From: Bacillota bacterium
GTDB lineage: Bacteria > Bacillota > Dethiobacteria > SKNC01
Length of the DNA: 12,084 bases
NCBI GenBank assembly: GCA_007120745.1
Contig: SKNC01000089.1
Span: 1 to 12,084, forward strand
Direction: 5' to 3'
Part shown: positions 1 through 5,831 of the stretch, in pieces
How the letters are laid out: every line of letters starts with the position of its first letter
Position numbering within the stretch: the first letter of the stretch is position 1
Program-made: the position numbers and the translations under genes
The notes under the pieces: generated by a model
Told to the model about the DNA's origin: nothing
Database searches by the model: none
What the model saw: the letters and a program-made list of their open reading frames with translations, nothing else

Positions 1-128
1 CGTTTCAACAAATCATATGCCAGAAAAAAAGTGATATCCCCCGCGCAGATTCCCATGGCCCTACCAAAATCTTCAGCTCGTGGAAAACCAAAACCAGCAC
101 CAATTACAACAGCATTCTTGGAAGTCAT
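1..128 (-). CDS. Unrecognised protein, N-terminal part only (runs off the window)
   Basis: An open minus-strand frame begins at ATG 128-126 and continues through the left edge, giving 42 visible residues. The start is well supported: AGGAGG lies at 140-135, six bases before the ATG. The peptide opens MTSKNAVVIGAGFGFPRAED, a hydrophobic beta strand followed by a glycine-rich GAGFGFP turn. That recalls a dinucleotide- or nucleotide-binding loop, but it is not a clean GxGxxG because the sixth position is proline. There is no signal peptide. The family is not recognised and no function is claimed. The gene points away from the rest of the window and shares the AT-rich spacer 129-473 with the gene at 474. 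Confidence 0.7.
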   Translation of the reverse strand, partial: MTSKNAVVIGAGFGFPRAEDFGRAMGICAGDITFFLAYDLLK

Positions 129-207
129 ACCCTACCTCCTCAACCAGGCAATATAATAACAAAAAAAGATCTATCCCGGTATCAATTCAAAGCATTATTA
201 CTTAATG

Positions 208-222
208 TTCATTTTTAATGAA
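208..222. promoter_or_regulatory. Short perfect dyad in AT-rich spacer
   Basis: TTCATT and AATGAA face each other across TTT. The dyad lies about 80 bases upstream of the minus-strand gene starting at 128, where an operator could sit. The spacer is so AT-rich that chance dyads are expected. Apart from this dyad and the promoter at 339-367, nothing else was seen in 141-473. Confidence 0.2.
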
Positions 223-338
223 TAATATTTTAATTACTTTCTTTTAATAAGCTAAAAATTCCTTTCAAAGTAACAAACTTTTTAATAAAAATATTTTAAC
301 AATTAATGTCTGGGAGGCTTTAAGATTAATTAGCTTAT

Positions 339-367
339 TTGAGATGCTTTTTTAATCCTGCTATAAA
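339..367 (+). promoter_or_regulatory. Predicted sigma-A promoter for the chemoreceptor-tip gene
   Basis: TTGAGA (339-344) and TATAAA (362-367) are separated by exactly 17 bases, close to the sigma-A consensus. Transcription would start near 374 and leave a leader of about 100 bases before the ATG at 474. No known riboswitch was recognised in that leader. Confidence 0.55.
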
Positions 368-473
368 GTACTAAAGTTCTACCAGGAGCTGCCGATATAC
401 CAATAGAAGAATAATATTTCGCAAAAATATGAAGTATAAGCAGGAAAAATCATTTTCAAGGAGGGAAAATTTG

Positions 474-773
474 ATGTTTCAATTAAGAGAGGTAGTGGAA
501 GATACCATTTTATTAGATAAAGGTACCAATAAAAAAACCTTTATCATCGATACCTTAGTATCTATGGCTGAGCAAACCAACCTTTTAGCTTTTAATACCG
601 CGTTAGAGGCATCTGAGGCAGGAGAACAGAACAAGGAACTTGCAATTATTTCAGAAAAATTAAGAAGGCTGTCTGAACAATCAGCAAAAACTGCAGATGA
701 GATAATGGAGTTAATACTGGACAGCCAACAAAAACGCAGCAGTATTAATGAGAAACTGGCACATAAAGTCTAA
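474..773 (+). CDS. Stand-alone degenerate chemoreceptor (MCP) signalling-tip protein
   Basis: This 99-residue protein corresponds only to the cytoplasmic hairpin tip of methyl-accepting chemotaxis proteins. It has no transmembrane segment, sensor domain or HAMP domain. The family core is visible as AEQTNLLAFNTALEAS, followed by a return helix with LRRLSEQSAKTADEIMELI, normally the part that contacts CheA and CheW. Several strongly conserved positions differ: the usual EAARAGE reads EASEAGE, replacing the key arginine with glutamate, and the following GKGFAVVA reads NKELAIIS. The chosen start has AAGGAGGG at 459-466, seven bases before the ATG; an in-frame ATG at 429 lacks a comparable site. 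It has its own promoter and terminator. It could be a remnant of a larger receptor, or a small protein that interferes with or scaffolds chemotaxis arrays. No other chemotaxis gene is in the window. Confidence 0.7.
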   Translation: MFQLREVVEDTILLDKGTNKKTFIIDTLVSMAEQTNLLAFNTALEASEAGEQNKELAIISEKLRRLSEQSAKTADEIMELILDSQQKRSSINEKLAHKV

Positions 774-872
774 GCGCTGATGAACAATTGTTATCTAAAA
801 AAGATTTCATATATTATCTATAAGAGAAGACGGCCGATAAGGCTTTTTCAGTCATGAACAAATTTAGTCAGC

Positions 873-901
873 AACCGACCGCACACAAAGGTCGGTTTTT
901 T
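873..901 (+). terminator. Intrinsic terminator after the chemoreceptor-tip gene
   Basis: AACCGACC (873-880) pairs perfectly with GGTCGGTT (890-897) across a nine-base loop and runs into a T tract (896-901). It lies about 100 bases after the stop at 773. The bases between (774-872) hold no ORF or recognised RNA. Confidence 0.85.
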
Positions 902-1004
902 ATCCCATGCCTTTTAAAATGTATGAACAAAAGATGATTCTAAAAAAACGTCAATAGTTGGACCGACGAATCTCTTGAAATGATAAAAAGGAGAGAAAAT
1001 AATC

Positions 1005-1277
1005 ATGTTTTTTTCAATTTCTGAAGTAGAACTTGCCTTGAAAAGGGAACTGAAAAGCGAAAATAAGTTCTCTTTACAAAAAGGGAAAAACTATCTGGAT
1101 ATCTGTCACGAAGGGAAAAAAAAGAGACTGTATTTATCCGATGACGGGAAAATTACCCGTACAGAATTTATTCTTCCGGAAAATGTCCCTGAAATGGACT
1201 TTTTAATGTTTCGAATAACCGTTGTAAAAATAATAAACAGGGTTACTGCAAAATTGCTAGAAAGCTCGTTCGGTTGA
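1005..1277 (+). CDS. Small hypothetical protein (90 residues)
   Basis: An ORF of 90 codons with a ribosome binding site, AAAGGAGA, at 988-994, about ten bases before the ATG. A weak promoter (TTGGAC 958-963, GATAAA 982-987, 18-base spacing) lies just upstream. The protein is charged in its first two thirds, with many lysines and glutamates, and becomes hydrophobic near residues 65-85 (FLMFRITVVKIINRVTAKLL). That stretch looks like an amphipathic or membrane-peripheral helix more than a full membrane span. The pattern KKKRLYLSDDGKITRTEFI suggests beta strands. No family is recognised. An overlapping minus-strand frame at 1106-1474 has no ribosome binding site and is not preferred. Confidence 0.6.
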   Translation: MFFSISEVELALKRELKSENKFSLQKGKNYLDICHEGKKKRLYLSDDGKITRTEFILPENVPEMDFLMFRITVVKIINRVTAKLLESSFG

Positions 1278-1382
1278 CCCTCACACGGGGCAAGCCCGTC
1301 AATAAAAAATATTGGATGTATGGGAGCGCTTTTATCCCCGGGGCAGGCCCTGGTGGTTTTCAGCTGGCTTTCTTGTAACCCC
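1278..1382. other. Non-coding spacer, more GC-rich than its surroundings
   Basis: This spacer before msrB holds GC-rich blocks (ACGGGGCAAGCCCGT at 1285-1299 and CCCCGGGGCAGGCCCTGG near 1336-1353) set in otherwise AT-rich DNA. The first block can fold into a small hairpin but has no T tract after it, so it is not called a terminator. It could be a relic of a repeat or mobile element, but no ends or target duplications are visible. Confidence 0.3.
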
Positions 1383-1411
1383 TTATCATTATATGGATTA
1401 AAAGGTATAAT
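1383..1411 (+). promoter_or_regulatory. Predicted promoter of msrB
   Basis: TTATCA (1383-1388) and a perfect TATAAT (1406-1411) are separated by 17 bases. Transcription would start near 1418. That places the upstream in-frame ATG at 1417 outside the message and supports the start at 1456. Confidence 0.5.
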
Positions 1412-1455
1412 AGAAAATGAAAAAGTTTTTATGTTTTGACAGAAAGGATAAATAT

Positions 1456-1872
1456 ATGAAAGAGGATCAGTCAAAAAAGAAGTTTAAGGCAAGTAAATCT
1501 GAAGAGGAGTGGCGGAAAGAGTTATCCCCGGAATCATATCATGTTTTGCGGGAACAGGGAACCGAACCTCCCTTCCAAAACGAATATCATGACTATAAAG
1601 AAAAAGGGATTTACTGCTGTGCAGGATGTGGAACTCCCCTGTTCACTTCCCAAAAGAAATATGATTCAGGCACAGGGTGGCCCAGCTTCTACCAGCCTGT
1701 TTCCGAGGAAAACCTGGGAACCCGGGAAGACAAAAAGTTTGGAATGACCCGGACAGAAGTTCACTGTTCCGCATGTGGTGGACACCTGGGCCACGTATTC
1801 AAAGATGGGCCCAAACCTACTGGTCTCCGGTACTGCATGAATTCAGCGGCTCTAAAGTTTAAAAAAGAGTAA
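1456..1872 (+). CDS. msrB: Peptide-methionine (R)-S-oxide reductase MsrB
   Basis: MsrB reduces the R form of methionine sulfoxide in proteins, usually with thioredoxin, and repairs oxidative damage in the cytoplasm. The 138 residues cover the whole single-domain family. The zinc-binding cysteine pairs are CAGC (Cys55, Cys58) and CSAC (Cys104, Cys107). The signature SGTGWPSFYQPV is at 71-82, GGHLGHVF at 108-115, and the catalytic cysteine is Cys127 in RYCMNSAALKF. The position that carries a resolving cysteine in some MsrBs (SGCGWPSF) is threonine here, so recycling would need another cysteine or direct reduction. The start at 1456 has AGAAAGGA seven bases upstream; the longer in-frame start at 1417 lacks a good site and overlaps the predicted promoter. 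There is no MsrA domain or signal peptide. The gene stands alone between its promoter and terminator. Confidence 0.96.
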   Translation: MKEDQSKKKFKASKSEEEWRKELSPESYHVLREQGTEPPFQNEYHDYKEKGIYCCAGCGTPLFTSQKKYDSGTGWPSFYQPVSEENLGTREDKKFGMTRTEVHCSACGGHLGHVFKDGPKPTGLRYCMNSAALKFKKE

Positions 1873-1911
1873 AAGATACTGCCGGGTTTTTCATACCGGC
1901 AGTATCTTTTT
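1871..1911. terminator. Strong, probably bidirectional terminator between msrB and the M42 gene
   Basis: A perfect 15-base stem pairs AAAAGATACTGCCGG (1871-1885) with 1896-1910 across a ten-base loop, with T runs on both strands. It begins within the msrB stop codon. It could also stop transcripts of the convergent M42 gene, which ends at 1987. A second, weaker dyad (TAACGGAA 1922-1929 and TTCCGTTA 1959-1966) lies between it and the M42 stop. Confidence 0.92.
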
Positions 1912-1986
1912 ACGAAAAACGTAACGGAAAACATGCGGCTTTCTGTTTGAATCTAGAATTCCGTTAGCTTTAGCTGCAGGAGTATG

Positions 1987-3099
1987 TCAAGTGGGCTGTC
2001 TGATGAAACCATTTAATGGGCCTATCTTTATACGGTCCCTGGGACAGGTCAGTCCGGTTTGCATGTAAAGGGTCAAGAGCGCTGATACAGAACGCAGGGA
2101 ATCTAAATTCGTTCGCTCATAGCCGTGGGATGCATCTACACCAAAGCAGACCAGGGCAGTACGAAGGTCGTTCCCTGCAGCCAGGGCTGAGGCGCTGTCA
2201 CTTTTATAGTATTTAAAAACTTCCCTCTGACAGGAAATATCATGCTCATTACATAGTTTTATCATCCGTTGGCTTAAATGATAGTCAAAAGGTCCTGCGG
2301 AGTCCATAAGAGCAATAGTTACACCAAATTCGCTGGAGTTCTGTCCCTGGGCCGGAGTGGCATTATCCACCGTTACCATCTCCGCCACATTCTGCTGCAG
2401 CCCGGCAGAAGCCCCTACTCCTACTTCTTCAGAAATGGTAAAAAGCAGGTTGCAGGTAACTGATAAAGGGATTTCTCTCTCCCACACTGCTTTAGCGGCA
2501 CCCAGCACCAGGGCCACCCCCGCCTTGTCATCCAGATGCCTGGCATTGATAAATCCGTTGTCTGAAAACTGAGGATTGGAATCTACTGCAATATAGTCTC
2601 CTACATGAAAGCCCATCTCCTCCAGGTCCCTCCTGTTCTTACAAACCTCGTCCACCCGAACCTCCACGTTTTCCCAACTTACAGGAAGTTTATCAATTTC
2701 TTCATGAAAGGTATGCCCCGAAGCCTTTATGGGAAGGATGGTCCCTCTTTTCCCCCCGTGGTCCGTAAAAATGGTAACCCGGGCCCCTTCTGCAAAACGG
2801 CTGGACCAGTATCCTATAGGAACAATTTCCAGTCGACCGTTATCTTTTAACTGCTTAACCATGGCCCCCAGAGTATCCAAATGGGCTGCAATTGCCCGGG
2901 CGGGGTTCTTTTGATCACCCGGCAGTTCAGCCTGAATGGCTCCCCTCCGGGTCATCTGGTAGGGAATCCCCAGACGGGAAAGCTCTTCCCCCATAAAATA
3001 AACAATCTGGTCCGTATAACCGGTAGGACTGGGAATCAAGAGCAGCTTTTCTAAAATGTCCTTCACATAGTCCATGTCTACAGGCAGCGGCCTCATCAT
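1987..3099 (-). CDS. M42-family metallopeptidase of the NAGGN osmoprotectant system
   Basis: M42 peptidases are cytoplasmic di-metal aminopeptidases. This 370-residue protein matches the subfamily that accompanies N-acetylglutaminylglutamine amide synthesis (the trio_M42_hydro type). Diagnostic stretches are PSPTGYTD at 23-30, DNGRLEIVPIGYWSSRFAEG at 86-105 and KYYKSDSASALAAG at 298-309 or so. Metal ligands are visible: His73 in AHLDT, Asp190 in RHLDDKAG, Glu225, Asp245 and His325 in DASHGYERT; Glu224 is the likely catalytic base. Two adjacent ATGs (3099 and 3096) follow AGGGGTGA at 3109-3102. The longer in-frame start at 3147 would add 16 residues without family support. The role is inferred to be turnover or processing of the dipeptide. 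Unlike the usual trio, it lies on the opposite strand, 2.7 kb from its partners. A less specific M42 aminopeptidase role cannot be excluded. Confidence 0.9.
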   Translation of the reverse strand: MMRPLPVDMDYVKDILEKLLLIPSPTGYTDQIVYFMGEELSRLGIPYQMTRRGAIQAELPGDQKNPARAIAAHLDTLGAMVKQLKDNGRLEIVPIGYWSSRFAEGARVTIFTDHGGKRGTILPIKASGHTFHEEIDKLPVSWENVEVRVDEVCKNRRDLEEMGFHVGDYIAVDSNPQFSDNGFINARHLDDKAGVALVLGAAKAVWEREIPLSVTCNLLFTISEEVGVGASAGLQQNVAEMVTVDNATPAQGQNSSEFGVTIALMDSAGPFDYHLSQRMIKLCNEHDISCQREVFKYYKSDSASALAAGNDLRTALVCFGVDASHGYERTNLDSLRSVSALLTLYMQTGLTCPRDRIKIGPLNGFIRQPT

Positions 3100-3333
3100 A
3101 TTCACCCCTGAACAAAAAAGTCCGTAACCAGCACGGCGAAAATTCAATAACTCTACATCATTTTCTTCCTTAGTTTATTCTTTATATTTTCAGAAAAACC
3201 TTCAAGGATTGGCACTTTGTGATCCATCGCTGTTTAAAATATTTTAATCTTTTACCGGGATCCAAGTCTTCTTCTAAATTTACAACGCATATATTATATT
3301 ATCCCTGTAAAATATGTATAGAGGCGTTTTCGT

Positions 3334-3384
3334 ATGTTGACACAAGAAAATTCTTCCACAGGTGAGAATATGAAAGATCACTAA
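3334..3384 (+). CDS. Possible 16-codon leader ORF before the lytic transglycosylase
   Basis: An ATG at 3334, nine bases after AGAGG (3320-3324), opens a reading frame MLTQENSSTGENMKDH that stops at 3382-3384. The stop is eight bases before the ribosome binding site of the next gene. A weak promoter (TTATAT 3294-3299, TATAGA 3317-3322) lies upstream. It could be a translated leader or simply chance: it shows no attenuator hairpin and no biased codon run. The rest of the divergent spacer 3100-3402 shows no clear promoter for the M42 gene. Confidence 0.2.
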   Translation: MLTQENSSTGENMKDH

Positions 3385-3402
3385 AATTCCCGGAGGATGG
3401 TA

Positions 3403-3816
3403 ATGGATATAAATTATTATATGTATCTGGAAAATTTGGCCTCGGCTGCAGCAAAGAAATACAACATACCTGAATCAATTTTTTTGGGCCTGATTACCAT
3501 GGAAAGCGGATGGGACCCCAATGCCGGCAATTCCGCCGGGGCCATAGGGCTTACCCAGATCCTGCCCTCTACCGCCGCACTGATGGGCTATTCACCGGAA
3601 CAGCTGAAGAATAACCCGGAACTTCAGCTGGAGGCAGGAGCCAAATACCTCAGCAGCATGTACCAGGAGTTTGGAGACTGGAAGCTGGCTTTAGCTGCTT
3701 ATAACGCCGGGCCCGCAGCGGTAAAACAATATGGCGGAATTCCCCCTTTTAAAGAAACCCAAAATCATGTACAGCGAGTATTAGAAATGGCACAAAAATA
3801 TGAAGAATATCCATAA
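3403..3816 (+). CDS. Small SLT-domain lytic transglycosylase without signal peptide
   Basis: A 137-residue protein consisting almost entirely of one SLT (Slt70 C-terminal, goose-lysozyme-like) domain. Such enzymes cleave the MurNAc-GlcNAc bond of peptidoglycan and leave 1,6-anhydro ends. Key motifs are present: the catalytic glutamate Glu34 in ITMESGW, AIGLTQILPST (the GxMQ region, with Leu in place of Met) and LALAAYNAGPAAV. GGAGG (3392-3396) directly abuts the upstream ATG at 3397, so the ATG at 3403, six bases away, is the start. There is no N-terminal hydrophobic segment or lipobox, so how it reaches the wall is not explained by the sequence. It might be released on lysis, be spore-associated, or use a non-classical route. 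It ends just before the SOS promoter of the next gene. Confidence 0.9.
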   Translation: MDINYYMYLENLASAAAKKYNIPESIFLGLITMESGWDPNAGNSAGAIGLTQILPSTAALMGYSPEQLKNNPELQLEAGAKYLSSMYQEFGDWKLALAAYNAGPAAVKQYGGIPPFKETQNHVQRVLEMAQKYEEYP

Positions 3817-3824
3817 AAATGTAC

Positions 3825-3853
3825 TTTTCATGGGGCAGGAAATGTAGTATACT
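3825..3853 (+). promoter_or_regulatory. Predicted promoter of the SOS polymerase cassette
   Basis: TTTTCA (3825-3830) and TATACT (3848-3853) are separated by 17 bases. The start point would fall around 3860, inside the LexA box at 3861-3874, so a bound repressor would block transcription. Confidence 0.6.
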
Positions 3854-3860
3854 TTTTATG

Positions 3861-3874
3861 CGAACACATGTACG
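3861..3874. promoter_or_regulatory. LexA (DinR) box
   Basis: CGAAC-ACAT-GTACG differs at one position from the Gram-positive SOS operator CGAAC-N4-GTTCG, and it sits in a wider TGCG...CGCA dyad. It lies between the -10 element and the ribosome binding site of a Y-family polymerase gene, the typical position and target for LexA repression. Confidence 0.75.
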
Positions 3875-3891
3875 CATAAGAGGTGAGATGG

Positions 3892-5121
3892 ATGCGCAGG
3901 ATCATTTTTCTAGCAGATATGGAGTCCTTCTACGCCAGCGTAGAGATCGCCCGAGACCCTTCACTGCGGGGAAAACCGGTGGTAGTGTGCGGGGACCCGG
4001 AGCGTCGCCGGGGGATTGTGCTGGCGGCCAATCGGGAGGCTAAAGCCTGCGGCATTGAAACCGCCATGGGAGCCTGGGAATGCAGGAGCTTATGCCCCCA
4101 GGTAATTTTTATCCGCCCGCATATGCAGGACTATATCAATGTTTCCCTGCAGATGACGGAGATTTTTGAGCGCTTCACCGACCGGGTAGCTCCTTATTCC
4201 ATCGACGAGCAGTTTCTGGACATGACCGGTTGTGAAAGCCTGTTCGGACCCCCCCGGGAGATGGCCCTGCGTATCAATGGTGAAATCCTGAGGGAGACCG
4301 GGGTGCGCTGCCGTATCGGCATAGGGGAAAACCCCCTGCAGGCCAAGATGGCCTGCGACCGGTTTGCCAAGAAAAACCCCCAGGGGGTTTTTCAACTGAC
4401 CTGTGAAAACTATGCTGGTCTCACCTGGCCCCTTCCAATTCGGGATCTCTTTGGGGTGGGTTTCCGCATGGAACGGAACCTGCGCCGCCTGGGGATAAAA
4501 ACCATCGGCGGCCTGGCCGCCCTGCCCCGGGAAAAAATGAAATCCCGCTGGGGGATCAATGGAGAAGTCCTGTGGCTGAACGCCCACGGCATAGACTATT
4601 CCAATATCCACTCCCGTTCTACGGAAAAATACAAGGGAGTGGGACATTCCATGACCCTGCCCCGGGATTACAGCAGCAAAGAAAAGATTGAGGTGGTTCT
4701 CTTAGAAATCACCGAAGAGGTCTGCCGTAGGGCCCGGGGCTTGCGGAAAGTAGGCCGGGTGGTAAACCTGTACTGTCGGGGAGCAGACTTTGATAACCCC
4801 ACCGGGTTTTCCCGACAGAAAAAACTGCCGGAACCCACCGCCGTCACCATGGACATTTATCCCGTGGTGCTGAGGCTTTTTGATACCCACTGGGACCGGC
4901 TTCCAGTGCGGGCTCTGGGGGTATCCCTCTCCGGGTTGATGGAGGACCGGTACCTGCAGCTTTCCCTGCTGGAGGACAAAGAGAAAAAGGTCCGGCTGGG
5001 AAGGGCCATGGACGAGGTCCGGGAACGCTTTGGAATCACCAGCCTTTTCAGAGCTTCCTCACTGACCCCGGGAAGCCAGCTTTTTGACCGGGCCGGTAAG
5101 ATTGGAGGGCATGAGGCATGA
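3892..5121 (+). CDS. Y-family translesion DNA polymerase (UmuC/DinB type, UvrX/YqjW-like)
   Basis: This 409-residue enzyme belongs to the Y family that copies damaged DNA. The palm motifs are visible: Asp9 in LADMESFYASVE, with the Phe13-Tyr14 pair that includes the sugar-selecting steric gate, and Asp105-Glu106 in YSIDEQFLD, completing the metal-binding triad. The finger region carries RRGIVLAANREAKACGI. RIGIGENPLQAKMACD is at about 141-156, a helix-hairpin-helix-like segment (LFGVGFRMERNLRRLGIKTIG) follows near 176-196, and the little-finger domain fills the C-terminus. SIDEQF and the YolD-like partner point to the Firmicutes UvrX/YqjW group more than to classical DinB. The start at 3892 has AGAGGTGA five bases upstream. 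It is probably SOS-induced through the LexA box and overlaps the next gene by four bases (ATGA). Confidence 0.93.
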   Translation: MRRIIFLADMESFYASVEIARDPSLRGKPVVVCGDPERRRGIVLAANREAKACGIETAMGAWECRSLCPQVIFIRPHMQDYINVSLQMTEIFERFTDRVAPYSIDEQFLDMTGCESLFGPPREMALRINGEILRETGVRCRIGIGENPLQAKMACDRFAKKNPQGVFQLTCENYAGLTWPLPIRDLFGVGFRMERNLRRLGIKTIGGLAALPREKMKSRWGINGEVLWLNAHGIDYSNIHSRSTEKYKGVGHSMTLPRDYSSKEKIEVVLLEITEEVCRRARGLRKVGRVVNLYCRGADFDNPTGFSRQKKLPEPTAVTMDIYPVVLRLFDTHWDRLPVRALGVSLSGLMEDRYLQLSLLEDKEKKVRLGRAMDEVRERFGITSLFRASSLTPGSQLFDRAGKIGGHEA

Positions 5122-5489
5122 ACCGAAAATTTTCGGATCAGTTTTTATGCAGCCGCATGATGCTCCCGGAACACCGGGAGGGGGTAAACCGCCGCATCAG
5201 GAAAATGGACCGGCAGGGAAAATACTCCCGTCCCCTGTGGGATGAACAGCAGTGGGAGCAGTTTCAACTTCTGCTGGAAAAGGCGCTGGCACAGCACCTG
5301 GTGGTGGAAATAACCCGGGTAAAAGAAGATGTGCACGAATCCATATCAGGAACCCTTAAGAAAGCGGACAACCTGACCGGCCTGATTTTTGTTCAAACAG
5401 AGGAGGAAATTGTTAAAATAAAGGCTGAAGACGTGATATCCCTGGGAATTATCGATAAGCCGGAACCGAAAACAGAGAAAGCAGATTAA
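5118..5489 (+). CDS. YolD-like protein, partner of the Y-family polymerase
   Basis: A 123-residue protein translationally coupled to the polymerase by an ATGA overlap, with GGAGGG (5104-5109) eight bases before its start. It shows the YolD-like pattern: a basic N-terminus with SRMMLPEHREGV, then LWDEQQWEQFQLLLEKALAQ, then beta-rich segments including GTLKKADNLTGLIFV and EEIVKIKAEDVISLGII. YolD-like genes are commonly found next to UvrX/YqjW polymerases in Bacillus and related bacteria. They are thought to act with them, by analogy to UmuD, but their biochemistry is not settled. It would be co-induced in the SOS response. The tail after residue 113 (KPEPKTEKAD) is probably disordered. Confidence 0.85.
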   Translation: MNRKFSDQFLCSRMMLPEHREGVNRRIRKMDRQGKYSRPLWDEQQWEQFQLLLEKALAQHLVVEITRVKEDVHESISGTLKKADNLTGLIFVQTEEEIVKIKAEDVISLGIIDKPEPKTEKAD

Positions 5490-5831
5490 CCAGAAAGGCT
5501 GTGCCTGGATTTAGCCACCGAAACTAGAAGGCATAATTTCTTTTACCAATCCGGGGCTAAATAACGAAAAACAGGGTAATAAGAAAATGACGGTAATTAA
5601 TTAGAAATAATTTAGGAAATACCGGCTGAAGCTGAAAAGTTTTAAAATACAAGAATATTTGAGCATATGCCAGCGCAGCGGGACATTTCTGTAAATAGAA
5701 AGGGTACTTCCCCTTTGTAGATGGTTAGTATATATAAGGCCGTTTCATCCCGGTACAGCAGGCTTTATGACGGCTGCAATGTTTTATATAATATAGTTAG
5801 AATAATTTGTGAAGGAGAGATGTGTTTAACA
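5490..5831 (+). promoter_or_regulatory. Spacer with candidate promoter of the NAGGN operon
   Basis: This 342-base spacer separates the SOS cassette from the osmoprotectant operon. The dyad ATTTAGCC (5509-5516) and GGCTAAAT (5555-5562) has a 38-base loop and no T tract, so it is a poor terminator. A perfect TATAAT (5787-5792) lies 40 bases before the asnO start. Its best -35 at 17 bases is weak (TTTATG 5764-5769), which would fit a promoter needing an activator or another sigma factor. AAGGAGAG (5812-5819) is 12 bases before the start at 5832, longer than usual. Confidence 0.35.

Noticed and set aside
820..872. Possible riboswitch (GCCGATA-containing leader before the terminator at 873)
   Set aside because: No match to the cores of the c-di-GMP, cobalamin or other riboswitches I can recall, and it lies after a stop codon with no downstream gene controlled by the terminator except the orphan ORF.
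1106..1474. Minus-strand frame of 122 codons opposite the orphan gene and spacer
   Set aside because: It has no ribosome binding site, crosses the msrB promoter and start, and its composition reads as the complement of the plus-strand features.
4090..4647. Minus-strand frame of 185 codons within the polymerase gene
   Set aside because: It lies wholly opposite a clearly coding, motif-rich polymerase and has no start signal of its own.
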